This document shows positions 1-8,383 of a stretch of DNA of 64,000 bases, one piece after another. This DNA comes from Photobacterium sp. TY1-4 (GTDB lineage: Bacteria; Pseudomonadota; Gammaproteobacteria; Enterobacterales; Vibrionaceae): assembly GCF_025398175.1 (NCBI RefSeq), contig NZ_CP099735.1, positions 1,872,399 through 1,936,398 on the forward strand, in the 5' to 3' direction. The translations under genes were made by a program, and so were the position numbers. How positions within the stretch are numbered: position 1 is the first letter of the stretch; each line of letters starts with the position of its first letter. Below the pieces are notes generated by a model. It worked only from the letters and a program-made list of their open reading frames with translations, made no database searches and was not told the origin of the DNA.

Positions 1-188
1 CGGCTATAGTCCTGGGTGCTCTCCAAGACTAAGTGGATGGTTGTATCCTCACGATGAGACTGGGCCATGAACAGGGCATTCATGGTGCAATGGGCCAGAA
101 TTTCAGTGTGGCAATTGCCGCCAACTTCAGCCATCAGTTTTTCACTGTCAGTTGGGGCAGAGCGGGCTCGTAATACAAACGTACGCAT
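1..188 (-). CDS. trmY: tRNA pseudouridine(54) N1-methyltransferase TrmY family, 5' part
   Basis: The reading frame opens at the ATG at 186-188 and runs off the left edge of the window, so only about 62 N-terminal residues are present. The start MRTFVLRARSAPTDSEK and the block HTEILAHCTMNALFMAQSHR, followed by a strand ending VLESTQDYS, match the SPOUT-fold TrmY/DUF358 family. That family methylates N1 of pseudouridine 54 in archaeal tRNA; a bacterial group, common in Vibrionaceae, carries the same fold with a less certain substrate. The C-terminal knot that binds S-adenosylmethionine lies outside the window. Family assignment is by remembered N-terminal similarity. Confidence 0.75.
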   Translation of the reverse strand, partial: MRTFVLRARSAPTDSEKLMAEVGGNCHTEILAHCTMNALFMAQSHREDTTIHLVLESTQDYS

Positions 189-317
189 GACTTATTACCT
201 TTATTTTTGTTGCAATCCTGCGTCTTCGCTCTGGGAAGCGGCATCTTAACGGGTCAGATGACACTGGGGAGCCGAGGCACGGCAGGATGACAGGATATTT
301 GTGGCGGAGTATACGCG

Positions 318-601
318 TTATCGCACTGAAAAGTGACCGATGAGGGTGCTTTTGTCCAATATTTTTCCGGTGGCGGTTTGTTCGCAGTAGCTGAAATTCA
401 AATCCAGGCTGGAAATGCCGCCGTGGTGTAACACATGTCTGGCTAAAATATCGCTATTGAGCTGGTGGACCACCGCTTTCCACGATGTTTTGTTTTGCAG
501 TAAATGAAAGCAAATATTCAATCTGATCTTTTCCTTGTTTGATGACTGTTTTGACGACGACTGTGAAACCAAAATCGTTGACGGCCTGTGGTTCGGGACA
601 T
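318..601 (-). pseudogene. Small unknown gene, apparently broken by two frameshifts
   Basis: An ATG at 599-601 sits after a good ribosome site (AGGAG at about 609-613), but its own frame gives an arginine-rich, unlikely peptide that stops after 27 codons. The next frame reads protein-like beta-strand sequence (NDFGFTVVVKTVIKQGKDQ, then IEYLLSFTAKQN). The third frame then continues with plausible sequence (TSWKAVVHQLNSDILARHV, then GKILDKSTLIGHFSVR) to a stop at 318. The simplest reading is a gene of about 90 codons with one extra base in the CCC next to the start and a second shift near the A-rich stretch at 495-505. Only the last frame is open over more than 80 codons, and it has just a TTG start at 572 with no ribosome site. 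The family is not recognised. Sequencing error is an alternative. Confidence 0.45.
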
Positions 602-977
602 TGTTGTACTCCTAATAAATAAAAATGAATGACATTCGAGTCGGTGAAAACTCAGGACCCACGGATGAACGGCCAAGCATAATGGTCTGCCGGATCAGGC
701 CGATGAACGGGTAACTCACTGGTTGAAACGCTTAAGGTGTCCATGGCCGGAAGTGGCCTTGAAGTTCAATGGTCAAAAAGCACGGCGGTGAAAATCGCCA
801 AGCCCGGTCAACTGAATGCCGAAAATGCTTTGTGTAGACACATTGAAAAAACGTACGCAGAGAAGTGGTTCTGAGGTTTTCTGAACTGAGGGATGGTGTG
901 AATCAATCTCAGGAGCGGGGAGTCTACACGTTTTTTCTCAATTGTACATCTTTATTTTCGATTTGATTGCGGGATGT
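602..977. other. Intergenic stretch with one doubtful 43-codon frame
   Basis: There is no convincing gene here. A plus-strand frame at 743-874 (ATG after AAGGTG; starts MAGSGLEVQWSKS, ends EKTYAEKWF) has an acceptable ribosome site and protein-like composition but matches nothing I know. It may be a remnant, since the same frame stays open upstream to 707. The rest carries no hairpin, repeat or recognisable promoter. Confidence 0.3.
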
Positions 978-1823
978 TCATGCCTCGCGATCCCGCTGAT
1001 ACAAAAATGCCTTCGGTGGTTTGCCGACCAGTGAGGTGACCATGGCCGCAAACGCGCTGTGGGTTGAATAGCCTAACTCCTGGGCAATGGTGCTGATAGC
1101 CATTTTCTTCGCCGCCATGCCGATTGCACTGGTCAACAGGGCTTGTTGTCGCCACTGGCTGAACGTCATTTGTAGCTCCTGTTTGAACAGCCGGGCAATG
1201 GTGCTTTCACTCGCCCCGACCTTAGCAGCTAACATCGGGAGTGTCGTATTTTGCAACGGCGCCTGGAGAAATAGGTCACATAAGTGGCGTAGGCGTTTAT
1301 CTGCGGGCATGGGCAGTCCGACGGGCACCGACTCGGCCCGGATGACTTCCGTGCTGATGAGGGTACAAATGGCGGTGTAGTTATCCTCGCCAAGGTTATG
1401 GACGGTTTGGGTGGCGATGCGCCGTACCAGTTCATGGAGCAACACACTCACCTGAAAACACTGGCATTCTCCCCAGCGGTTTTGCCACGCGGCATCGTGA
1501 AAGTAGCGATTGGTCCGCAGCATATAGACGGAAAAGATCTGCGCCCGTTCCAGCAGGGAAGCGGCATGGGCGACCCCGGGTGGGATCCAGACCGCATGTT
1601 GCGGCGGCACCAGATAAGCAGCCTGCGGGGTTTTGACCTGCACGACGCCGGTATCCGAAAAAACTATCTGTCCCCAGGGATGCCGATGAAGCTTGACTTC
1701 AGCCCGTCCAACCACCTGTTTGGCGATCGCCCGGATCGGCGTTTGTTCGTTCAAATCCAGGTGTGTCATGGGCTCCATGGACGGATCGTGACAGGTTGAC
1801 TGATTCTCGACACTTTTTGCCAT
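978..1823 (-). CDS. AraC-family transcriptional regulator with cupin sensor domain
   Basis: A protein of about 280 residues with the usual two-part layout. The N-terminal half is a cupin (HRHPWGQIVFSDTGVVQV, then VPPQHAVWIPPGVAHAA), a pattern common in regulators that sense small molecules. The C-terminal half is an AraC HTH domain; the first helix-turn-helix falls at LAAKVGASESTIARLFKQEL and the second ends in GYSTHSAFAAMV. The ATG at 1823 is preferred over a GTG at 1838; neither has a strong ribosome site, and an internal ATG at MEPMTHLDL is also possible. It is divergent from the MFS pump gene at 1893, which it most likely controls. The effector cannot be told. Confidence 0.85.
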   Translation of the reverse strand: MAKSVENQSTCHDPSMEPMTHLDLNEQTPIRAIAKQVVGRAEVKLHRHPWGQIVFSDTGVVQVKTPQAAYLVPPQHAVWIPPGVAHAASLLERAQIFSVYMLRTNRYFHDAAWQNRWGECQCFQVSVLLHELVRRIATQTVHNLGEDNYTAICTLISTEVIRAESVPVGLPMPADKRLRHLCDLFLQAPLQNTTLPMLAAKVGASESTIARLFKQELQMTFSQWRQQALLTSAIGMAAKKMAISTIAQELGYSTHSAFAAMVTSLVGKPPKAFLYQRDREA

Positions 1824-1892
1824 ATATACGAAATTCACTCAGCTTCATGCCGGGTATAAATAGTCTCCGGATCGGTTTGATAGGAGCTTAGC

Positions 1893-3332
1893 ATGAAAAA
1901 TCAGAGTGATAGAAATAATACGGCGTTCAGCCGTGAACAGCGTTGGGTTATCGTCAGCTTGATCTTCGGGGTTTGTTTGCCGTTGATCGATGCCACGATT
2001 CTGGGGGTGGCGCTGCCGGATCTGTCAGCCAGCCTTTCAGCGTCCGTCACCCAAATACAGTGGGTTTCGGTGCTGTATACCCTGGTTGCTGCCGTGACGG
2101 TGACGGTGTGTGCCTGGGCAACCCGGCAGTGGGGGGCAAAAACGTTCTGGATCACCGGGCTGGTGATTTTCACTTTAGGCTCCGGGTTGTGTTCAGTCTC
2201 ACCAACTATCCACTGGCTACTGGTGAGCCGCGCTGTACAGGGTATTGGGGCCGGGATCCTGATGACCGTCATGCAGACTGTTTTGGTCCACACCGTGGGT
2301 AAACCGCTGCTGAAAACGGCGATGGCGACGATGGCGGTGCCGACGGTTCTGGCCCCGATTGCCGGGCCGCTTCTGGCGGGATACCTGCTTCATCTTGGCG
2401 ATTGGCGGATGATTTTCTATATCAACCTGCCGATTGGGTTGGTGGCCATTGTGCTGGGTTGGATGATGATCGCCAAAGATGATCTGCAGCAAGCGCGGCA
2501 GCCTGACGCGCCTTCACAGGCGAACAATCGGTTTGACGCACTTGGGTTTATGGTTCTCGCACCGGCACTGATCTTGTTGATGTATAGCCTGTCGTCCTTG
2601 TCTGATCTGGGCCACCAGGGAGAGGGGCGCTGGCTTGAAACGACGGGAGCATCTTTAATCGGTGCCTGCTTACTGTTCCTGTTTGTGCGGCATACACGAA
2701 AACGGGGCAAGCAGTCGCTGATCCGGTTACAGGTTTTTAGTGTGGGATCTTTTCGTGCCTCGATGGGGCTGCTGTTTCTTTCGAGTATCAGTTTTTACGG
2801 TGGACTGTTTGCGCTGCCCCTGATGTTTATTCAGGGATTTGGACACAATGAATGGCTGGCCAGTGTGTGGGTCGGCGCACATGGTCTTGGGGCGCTGTTT
2901 TCCCGTCCTTACCTGAAAACCCTGTGTGAGCGGCTTAGCGTCGGAAAAACCGCATTGCTGGGCTGCGGCCTTGCTGTTCTGGGAACCATGCCGTTTCTGT
3001 GGCCGGGCATGCAGGGAAGCGATCCCCTTATCGCGTTGACGATGGTGCTGCGTGGGGCTGGGATTGGGTTGTTGACCTTGTTGGGGATGTCTCATGCCTA
3101 CCATGACTTGGAACCCACACAAACCCCAGATGCAAGTGCGTTATCGCGGATCCTGACCTTGCTGGGCGCCTCTGTCGGACCGGCGATGGTCGCGATACTG
3201 TATGTGCAGGACGCAAATTTAGCATCGTTTCAGCCGGTGCTGCTGGGTTTGACCCTGGTCACGCTGGCGTGTGCCTTGCCGGCGCTCTGGTTGATCCGAG
3301 ATGAGCGCCGGGCGAGCGTACTGTCGAATTAG
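1893..3332 (+). CDS. MFS multidrug efflux transporter, DHA2 (14-TM) family
   Basis: A 479-residue polytopic inner-membrane protein of the DHA2 (EmrB/QacA/SmvA) type, which exports drugs or toxic cations using the proton gradient. It shows motif D1-like LIDATILGVALPDL in TM1, the motif C-like segment APIAGPLLAGYLLHLGDWRM in TM5, and the INLPIG segment typical of this family. A ribosome site (AGGAGC) sits 6 bases before the ATG. It is followed directly by a strong terminator, so it is monocistronic. The divergent AraC gene is the probable regulator. The substrate is unknown. Confidence 0.9.
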   Translation: MKNQSDRNNTAFSREQRWVIVSLIFGVCLPLIDATILGVALPDLSASLSASVTQIQWVSVLYTLVAAVTVTVCAWATRQWGAKTFWITGLVIFTLGSGLCSVSPTIHWLLVSRAVQGIGAGILMTVMQTVLVHTVGKPLLKTAMATMAVPTVLAPIAGPLLAGYLLHLGDWRMIFYINLPIGLVAIVLGWMMIAKDDLQQARQPDAPSQANNRFDALGFMVLAPALILLMYSLSSLSDLGHQGEGRWLETTGASLIGACLLFLFVRHTRKRGKQSLIRLQVFSVGSFRASMGLLFLSSISFYGGLFALPLMFIQGFGHNEWLASVWVGAHGLGALFSRPYLKTLCERLSVGKTALLGCGLAVLGTMPFLWPGMQGSDPLIALTMVLRGAGIGLLTLLGMSHAYHDLEPTQTPDASALSRILTLLGASVGPAMVAILYVQDANLASFQPVLLGLTLVTLACALPALWLIRDERRASVLSN

Positions 3333-3343
3333 GCTGGAAAGGG

Positions 3344-3370
3344 AACGGGCGCACTGGGTGCGCCCGTTTT
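3344..3370 (+). terminator. Rho-independent terminator of the MFS gene
   Basis: An 11-bp perfect stem (AACGGGCGCAC with GTGCGCCCGTT) closes a 3-base loop and runs into TTTT. It lies 11 bases after the MFS stop codon. The opposite strand also has a short T run, so it may serve the convergent glutathione-transferase gene as well. Confidence 0.9.
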
Positions 3371-3388
3371 ACAGATCCTGTTTTTTAA

Positions 3389-4000
3389 TTAGATCGGGGA
3401 AGTTGCATCCTCTGCTGCCATCGCTGTTTTCACCGCTGGGCGTGTGTGCATACGCGCCATAAATTGCGATAAAACCGGCCAATCTTCAATATCAACCTGA
3501 AAAATAGGTAACCATAGCAAAATGGAAAACAAGTATGCGTCGGCAATACTAAACTGACCGACGAGGTACGGTTTATGTCCTATAAACTCACACAGATAAT
3601 TGAGTCGATTAAACAGTCGCTCCCGGAAGATGTCGCGTACAGAATCAGGCAAGGCCTGATTGAAGAGTGGCGCAACACCTGAATGTAATTCAGAACTAAG
3701 GAAACTCAACAACTCTTGCATTCGGATCCGTTCCCATGAGCCATGAGGAGGGGCTAACCGGGCCTCAGGGCAGAGATCGGCAAGGTACTGGATGATTGCT
3801 GGCCCTTCTGTCAGAACTTCATCACTATCCAGAACCAGTGCAGCTACATATCCTTTTGGATTTATCTCTCTGAAATCGCGGTTATCTGCAGTCCGCTTCG
3901 TCCTGTTATTGACTCGAATCAGCTCGAATGAAATCCCCAGTTCACGAAGGATGATATGTGGCGAAAGTGAGCAGGTGAGTGGTGCAAAATACAGTTTCAC
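3389..4000 (-). CDS. Glutathione S-transferase, bacterial beta class
   Basis: A 203-residue cytosolic enzyme. The N-terminal thioredoxin-like domain begins VKLYFAPLTCSLSPHIILREL, with the Cys10 and Ser13 typical of beta-class GSTs. The glutathione-binding turn is EGPAIIQYLADL, where Glu-Gly replaces the usual Glu-Ser. The all-helical C-terminal domain contains the N-capping segment FSIADAYLFSILLW. I chose the GTG at 3998-4000 because AGGAG lies 7 bases upstream and it gives the standard family start; the more upstream ATGs add an unrelated basic tail. It may conjugate or reduce electrophiles. It is convergent with the MFS gene and next to a LysR gene of the same orientation. Confidence 0.88.
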   Translation of the reverse strand: MKLYFAPLTCSLSPHIILRELGISFELIRVNNRTKRTADNRDFREINPKGYVAALVLDSDEVLTEGPAIIQYLADLCPEARLAPPHGSWERIRMQELLSFLSSELHSGVAPLFNQALPDSVRDIFRERLFNRLNYLCEFIGHKPYLVGQFSIADAYLFSILLWLPIFQVDIEDWPVLSQFMARMHTRPAVKTAMAAEDATSPI

Positions 4001-4104
4001 GGAGAATCTCCTGTTACATCTCTGGTGAAGTTTCATCATCATGGATGCAACAGAAATATGAAAATTAGAATTTCAGAAAGTCAGTATAAGAGGAGCTGAT
4101 GATC

Positions 4105-5031
4105 TTAAACCGGACTCATCTCAGCAGCGTTGATTTGGACCGGAATCTTAATCCCAAGCGTTGAATGACGTATTTGATCGAGAAATGCTTGCGTGGCCGG
4201 GGAGTTTTTTCCCTGCTCGGAGCATACCAATCCAAAACAACGGTAAAACGGAGAACTCAGTGGATAGATGCGCATGTTATATGGTTCTTCAGGCAGTGTT
4301 GAGGCGGGCACAATAGACACCCCGATCCCTTCGCCGATTAATGTAAAGGCGGTTCTCCAATCTTTCACCTCAAGTCGGATATTCGTTAATGACAGTCCTT
4401 CACCTTCAATCAGGCTCCTACCATGCAAATGACATCCACCTGTGGTGACAATAAAGGGTTCGTCGCTCAGCTCTGACAATGCAATCGTATTTGAGCTTCC
4501 CCGCCGCGCAAGGTGATGATTGGCTGGAACCGCTGCTACCCAGGCATCATATCCCAGCATGACAGGATCTCTTTCCGGGGAAGGATTCAAAACTACGCCT
4601 ACATCGATATAGTTGTTACTTAGCCAGTCTTCGACCTCTTCGTCAGTCGCGGCTAAAGAGATAATGTCAACGCTGGGATGGCGTTTTTTAAAGTTCTGGA
4701 TCAGAGGCGGTAACAGGGAGGTAAAGACTGAGGGGAAGCTGGCAATGCTGACTTTACCCATATGATAGCCTTTGGAGGCATCCACCAGGTTTTGGATGGA
4801 CTCCAGTTCAGCAATCATCTTTCTGGCTTTGTCGATAATCTGCATACCAATCGCAGTCGTTGTGGTTTTTCTGCGATCACGGATAAAAATTTTCACGCCT
4901 AAAGCATCTTCTACCTGGCTGATAGCCTGACTCGCGCCAGATTGGGTGAGACCGACTTTACTCGCTGCGCGAGAAACATTTTCGGCATCTGCAACAGCGA
5001 TGAGCAATTTCCAATGCATTAAGTTCATCAT
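4105..5031 (-). CDS. LysR-family transcriptional regulator
   Basis: A 308-residue protein with an N-terminal winged HTH (LLIAVADAENVSRAASKVGL, then TQSGASQAISQVEDALGVKI) and a LysR substrate-binding domain from about residue 90. The DNA-binding helix has Ser-Gly-Ala-Ser at the usual recognition position. It lies upstream of, and in the same direction as, the glutathione transferase gene (105 bases apart), and downstream of the BASS transporter. Either could be its target; the effector is unknown. Confidence 0.88.
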   Translation of the reverse strand: MMNLMHWKLLIAVADAENVSRAASKVGLTQSGASQAISQVEDALGVKIFIRDRRKTTTTAIGMQIIDKARKMIAELESIQNLVDASKGYHMGKVSIASFPSVFTSLLPPLIQNFKKRHPSVDIISLAATDEEVEDWLSNNYIDVGVVLNPSPERDPVMLGYDAWVAAVPANHHLARRGSSNTIALSELSDEPFIVTTGGCHLHGRSLIEGEGLSLTNIRLEVKDWRTAFTLIGEGIGVSIVPASTLPEEPYNMRIYPLSSPFYRCFGLVCSEQGKNSPATQAFLDQIRHSTLGIKIPVQINAAEMSPV

Positions 5032-5160
5032 AGTCGGTCGGCTTTCCTCACATTCGCTGTTGGCGTTATTTTAACGATGATGGCAGGTAGACAGAGTCAC
5101 ATTTCGTATCTGCGATATTTATTGTAACCATATGATAAGAAACGCCAACGGCTTTTGTGT

Positions 5161-5191
5161 ATGACCGCTCTGCTAAATGAAGAGCGGTCAT
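5161..5191. repeat. Perfect 11-bp stem hairpin between LysR and transporter genes
   Basis: ATGACCGCTCT and AGAGCGGTCAT form a perfect inverted repeat around a 9-base loop. It lies about 80 bases past the stop of the BASS gene and 130 bases before the LysR start. There is no T run on either strand, so it is a weak terminator candidate or a regulator site rather than a classical terminator. Confidence 0.5.
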
Positions 5192-5272
5192 GGTCACGTC
5201 GCGGCTTACATTGATGTAGACATACCCAGTGTGCTTGTAAGCCTTGTGAATAATGTCTCAGGTAAGCACCGA

Positions 5273-6211
5273 TCAGGCAGTTGTATCTTGCGGCGCAGCT
5301 TTCGAATCCTGACGTTTGGACCAGTATCCGGCCAGTACAGAGCCGGAAATGTTGTGCCAGATGGAGAAGATCGTGCCGGGCACTGCGGCTGCCGGGGTAA
5401 AGAACTTCATCGCCAGTGCCGTGGCCAGGCCTGAGTTTTGCAGTCCCACTTCCAGCGCAATGGTCCGGCAGACTTTTTCTTCAAACTTCAGCAAACGGCA
5501 GGCGACATACCCGCACAGCAAGCCCAATCCGTTATGCAGCATCACAGCCAGAGCGACCAGCGGCCCGATGCGGCTGAGATTGTCGGCATTGAGGGCAACC
5601 ACGATGGCAATAATCAGCACAATAGCCGCCATGGAGAGCAGGGGCAGCAGAGGCTGGATTTTATCGACTTGTTTGCGTGCCAGGGTATTGATCACCAGCC
5701 CGAGAATGACCGGGGCGAAGACAATTTTAACCAGGCTGAACAACATGGCGCCGGTTGGGACATCGACACTTTGTCCGACGAGCAATGCAACCAGCAGTGG
5801 TGTCAGCACCACGCCGAGCAGGGTTGAAATGGCGGTCATGGAGATTGAGAGTGCGACATCGCCTTTGGCAAGAAATGCCATCACGTTGGATGCGGTGCCA
5901 CCGGCCACACTGCCGACCAGCACCATGCCCACCGTCAGTTCAGTGCTCAAGCCCATGATGGAACTGATCAGCAAAGCGGCTAGCGGCATGATCCCAAACT
6001 GGAGGAGCACGCCAACACCAACAGCGACCTTATGCTTGAGTACATTGGAGAAGTCTTTGGGTGACAGCGTCACACCCATGGCCAGCATGATCACCGTCAG
6101 CAGGGGCACGATCTGGCTTTTGAGATCGATAAACAAAGCGGGCTGCAAAAAAGCACAAAGTGAAAAGGCAATAGCCCACAGCGGAAATAGCTGCGTAATG
6201 CGTTCTATCAT
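5273..6211 (-). CDS. Bile acid:sodium symporter (BASS) family transporter, PanS-like
   Basis: A 312-residue inner-membrane protein with about ten hydrophobic helices. BASS hallmarks are MLAMGVTLSPKDF, GSVAGGTASNVMAFLAKGDV with STLLGVVLTPLL, and ALEVGLQNSGLATALAMKFF. The two discontinuous helices of the family lie in the last two blocks and carry the sodium and substrate sites. PanS of enterobacteria moves 2-ketopantoate, and other members move pyruvate or organic anions, so the substrate here is open. AAGGAT precedes the ATG by 5 bases. The adjacent genes give no clear pathway. Confidence 0.85.
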   Translation of the reverse strand: MIERITQLFPLWAIAFSLCAFLQPALFIDLKSQIVPLLTVIMLAMGVTLSPKDFSNVLKHKVAVGVGVLLQFGIMPLAALLISSIMGLSTELTVGMVLVGSVAGGTASNVMAFLAKGDVALSISMTAISTLLGVVLTPLLVALLVGQSVDVPTGAMLFSLVKIVFAPVILGLVINTLARKQVDKIQPLLPLLSMAAIVLIIAIVVALNADNLSRIGPLVALAVMLHNGLGLLCGYVACRLLKFEEKVCRTIALEVGLQNSGLATALAMKFFTPAAAVPGTIFSIWHNISGSVLAGYWSKRQDSKAAPQDTTA

Positions 6212-6427
6212 GGTTCATCCTTGAGTATTGAATTTTAAAAGAATATTCCACAGGCCGGGCCAAAATCATAGCGGTAAAGGGGAATAAGCGATGATGTGCT
6301 GAAAAGCGTTTGACCGTACTGATAGCCCGCTGATTTTGTTACTGATGACGTTGTAATTCTCTGAATTTCAACAAACGGGTGAAGTCATTGAACCGGAGGA
6401 GGGGGAAATGCAAGGCCGGTTTTAACC

Positions 6428-6447
6428 AGCCAGCCGAGAGGCTGGCT
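6428..6447 (-). terminator. Probable terminator of the epimerase-gntR transcript
   Basis: An 8-bp stem (AGCCAGCC with GGCTGGCT) and a four-base loop lie 40 bases past the stop of the GntR gene. On the minus strand it is followed by GGTTAAAA rather than a clean T run, so termination is likely but weak. Confidence 0.5.
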
Positions 6448-6486
6448 TATGAAATGAAGCGTGGCAGCAGACAGCGCTCCCGGTAC

Positions 6487-7146
6487 CTACTTGCCTTGTT
6501 TCTGCTGATCCAGCAGGCCGATGATATCTTCGGCGGAGACTTCAATGTGGCGTTTGAGCAGCGCGCAGGCCGCTTCGGTGTTGCGCTCACGGCACAGCAC
6601 CAGCAGCTCCCGGTGTTCGGCTTCTGCTTTGGCAACACCGGCAGTATGGAGTAGTTGGATGCGGATATAGCGATCGGACTGGGTATTGAGCTGAGTGATC
6701 AGCTGCATGGTTTCCGGACGGTTGGCCGGAGTGTACAGGGCTTTGTGAAACGCGAAGTTGTAATTGCTCCAGTGATCGACCCGGCTGCCGGTATTTAAGA
6801 TCGTTTCGTACTCCTGCAAAATAGCTTCGGCGGCATCTAAGTCGGCATCTGACATCAGGGGAATGGCGTGGGCCAGCATGTGGCACTCCAGCAATACCCG
6901 AAGCTCAAACAGTTCTCGGATCTTGTCGGTCGAAAGCTCGGTGGCAAACGCGCCTTTATGGGCGTGGAACTCGAGGAGTCCTTCAGACTCCAGGGTCAGC
7001 AGGGCCTCACGTACGGGGATACGGCTTACATCAAATTCTTTTGCCAGCGCGTCCTGACGCAGCGGATCGCCGCCTTTGATTTCACCCCGGAGGATTTTGT
7101 CACGGATCGCATCGGCAACATATTGGGTACGTGTTTTGGGCTGCAA
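6487..7146 (-). CDS. GntR-family (FCD domain) regulator of hydroxyproline catabolism
   Basis: A 219-residue regulator. The winged HTH spans about residues 1-65 (LRQDALAKEFDVSRIPVREAL) and an all-helical FCD ligand domain follows, with metal-binding candidates Asp and His in NYNFAFHKALYTPANR and EAEHRELL. I chose the TTG at 7144-7146 because AAAGGAG sits 6 bases upstream; the ATG at 7185 lies between that site and the epimerase stop and has no ribosome site. It is co-transcribed after the epimerase gene. The perfect palindrome at 8331, of the TTGTATACAA class bound by GntR/FCD proteins, is its likely operator. The ligand is probably hydroxyproline or a catabolic intermediate (inference). Confidence 0.88.
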   Translation of the reverse strand: MQPKTRTQYVADAIRDKILRGEIKGGDPLRQDALAKEFDVSRIPVREALLTLESEGLLEFHAHKGAFATELSTDKIRELFELRVLLECHMLAHAIPLMSDADLDAAEAILQEYETILNTGSRVDHWSNYNFAFHKALYTPANRPETMQLITQLNTQSDRYIRIQLLHTAGVAKAEAEHRELLVLCRERNTEAACALLKRHIEVSAEDIIGLLDQQKQGK

Positions 7147-7203
7147 GGTAACTCCTTTTATCTTTCTTCTTGGTTCGGCCGCCATCAGGCGGCCGGATTT
7201 ATT

Positions 7204-8205
7204 TTACTTTACTTCAAAGCCATACGCATAGGGATCTTCGCTGTCAACCCAGATGGTATTGTGGCCGGTGACGCGCGCCCAGCCCTGAACACTCGGCATG
7301 ATGGCATCATAATCCCCCACTTTGGTCATGGATTCAACTCGGCCCTCAAACAGGCTGCCGATGATACTTTCATGGACGAAATCCTCGCCGACGCCTAAGC
7401 GGCCGCGGGCCACCCACTGGGCCATACGGGCGCTGGTCCCGGTGCCGCACGGCGAACGGTCGATGGCGCGATCGCCGTAGAACACCGCATTGCGCGCATG
7501 GGCACCCGGCTGAGTCGGGGTACCGGTCCAGAGCACATGACTGGCGCCGCGCACGGTCGGATCGTCCGGGTGAACACAGTCGACCACCTGGTTGATGGCT
7601 TCCCGGACTTTCGGCGAATAGTGCAACACCTGGTCGGCACTGAAGTGCTCCAGACCCGGGAAGTTCTGCTGCGGCTCGATGATGGTGTAGTAGTTGCCGC
7701 CATAGGAGACGTCGACAGTCAGCTCGCCGAGCCCTTCGACGTCAATCACCACGTCCCGGTGAGCGAGGTAGCTGGCAACGTTATAGATCCGCACTTTTTC
7801 GACTTTATTGCCGTTTTGCTGGTAGTCGATCCGAATCTGCCCGGCCGGGACATCCAGGATCAGGCGTCCGGGCGTTTTCGGTTGCAGGATCCCGTGTTCA
7901 ATCGCACTGGTGACGGTGCCGATGGTGCCGTGACCGCACATCGGCAGGCAGCCGCTGGTCTCAATAAACAGGATCGATGCATCGGCGTTGTCACTGCACG
8001 GCGGATAAATGATCGAGCCGGACATCATGGAGTGGCCGCGCGGTTCAAACATCAGGGCGCGGCGGATCCAGTCATGGTGCTCCAGGAAGTCCTGACGCTT
8101 CTCACTCATGGTATTGCCTTTCAGACTGGGGTAACCACCGGCGACCAGTCGGACCGGATTGCCACAGGTGTGCGCATCAATACAAAAAAAAGTTCCTTCA
8201 CGCAT
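7204..8205 (-). CDS. 4-hydroxyproline 2-epimerase (proline racemase family)
   Basis: A 333-residue cytosolic enzyme that epimerises trans-4-hydroxy-L-proline to cis-4-hydroxy-D-proline, the first step of the bacterial pathway. Both catalytic cysteines of the two-base mechanism are present, in LPMCGHGTIGTV (about residue 88) and SPCGTGTSARMAQ (about residue 250). The N-terminal IDAHTCGNPVRLVAGG is the family signature. The neighbours encode every later step of hydroxyproline breakdown, which favours this over proline racemase or trans-3-hydroxyproline dehydratase (the latter has Ser/Thr replacements). AAGGAGAT precedes the ATG. Known homologues are called HypE or LhpA. Confidence 0.9.
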   Translation of the reverse strand: MREGTFFCIDAHTCGNPVRLVAGGYPSLKGNTMSEKRQDFLEHHDWIRRALMFEPRGHSMMSGSIIYPPCSDNADASILFIETSGCLPMCGHGTIGTVTSAIEHGILQPKTPGRLILDVPAGQIRIDYQQNGNKVEKVRIYNVASYLAHRDVVIDVEGLGELTVDVSYGGNYYTIIEPQQNFPGLEHFSADQVLHYSPKVREAINQVVDCVHPDDPTVRGASHVLWTGTPTQPGAHARNAVFYGDRAIDRSPCGTGTSARMAQWVARGRLGVGEDFVHESIIGSLFEGRVESMTKVGDYDAIMPSVQGWARVTGHNTIWVDSEDPYAYGFEVK

Positions 8206-8330
8206 CGTTTCTATCTCCTTGAATTATTGAAGTTTTGCTCTGCTGTTGTGTTCGTTTGATCTGCGCTTTGGTTCGATCCTGATCACAAAACAATCGAAAA
8301 GCGCTGGCTGAATGAACAACACCTCTCTAG

Positions 8331-8352
8331 TGTATATTGTATACAATATACA
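8331..8352. promoter_or_regulatory. Perfect 22-bp palindrome, probable GntR/FCD operator
   Basis: The left half TGTATATTGTA is followed without spacer by its exact complement TACAATATACA. The core TTGTATACAA is the classical site of FCD-type GntR repressors. It lies between the divergent epimerase and oxidase genes, about 125 bases from the former start and 31 bases from the latter, so one bound dimer could control both arms. It also argues against starting the oxidase upstream of it. Confidence 0.85.
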
Positions 8353-8383
8353 TGCTCGCGAAATTCATGGGATGAGATCACAA

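Noticed and set aside
5316..6224. A 302-codon plus-strand open frame opposite the BASS transporter
   Set aside because: Ser/Thr/Pro-rich shadow of the transporter gene without family similarity.
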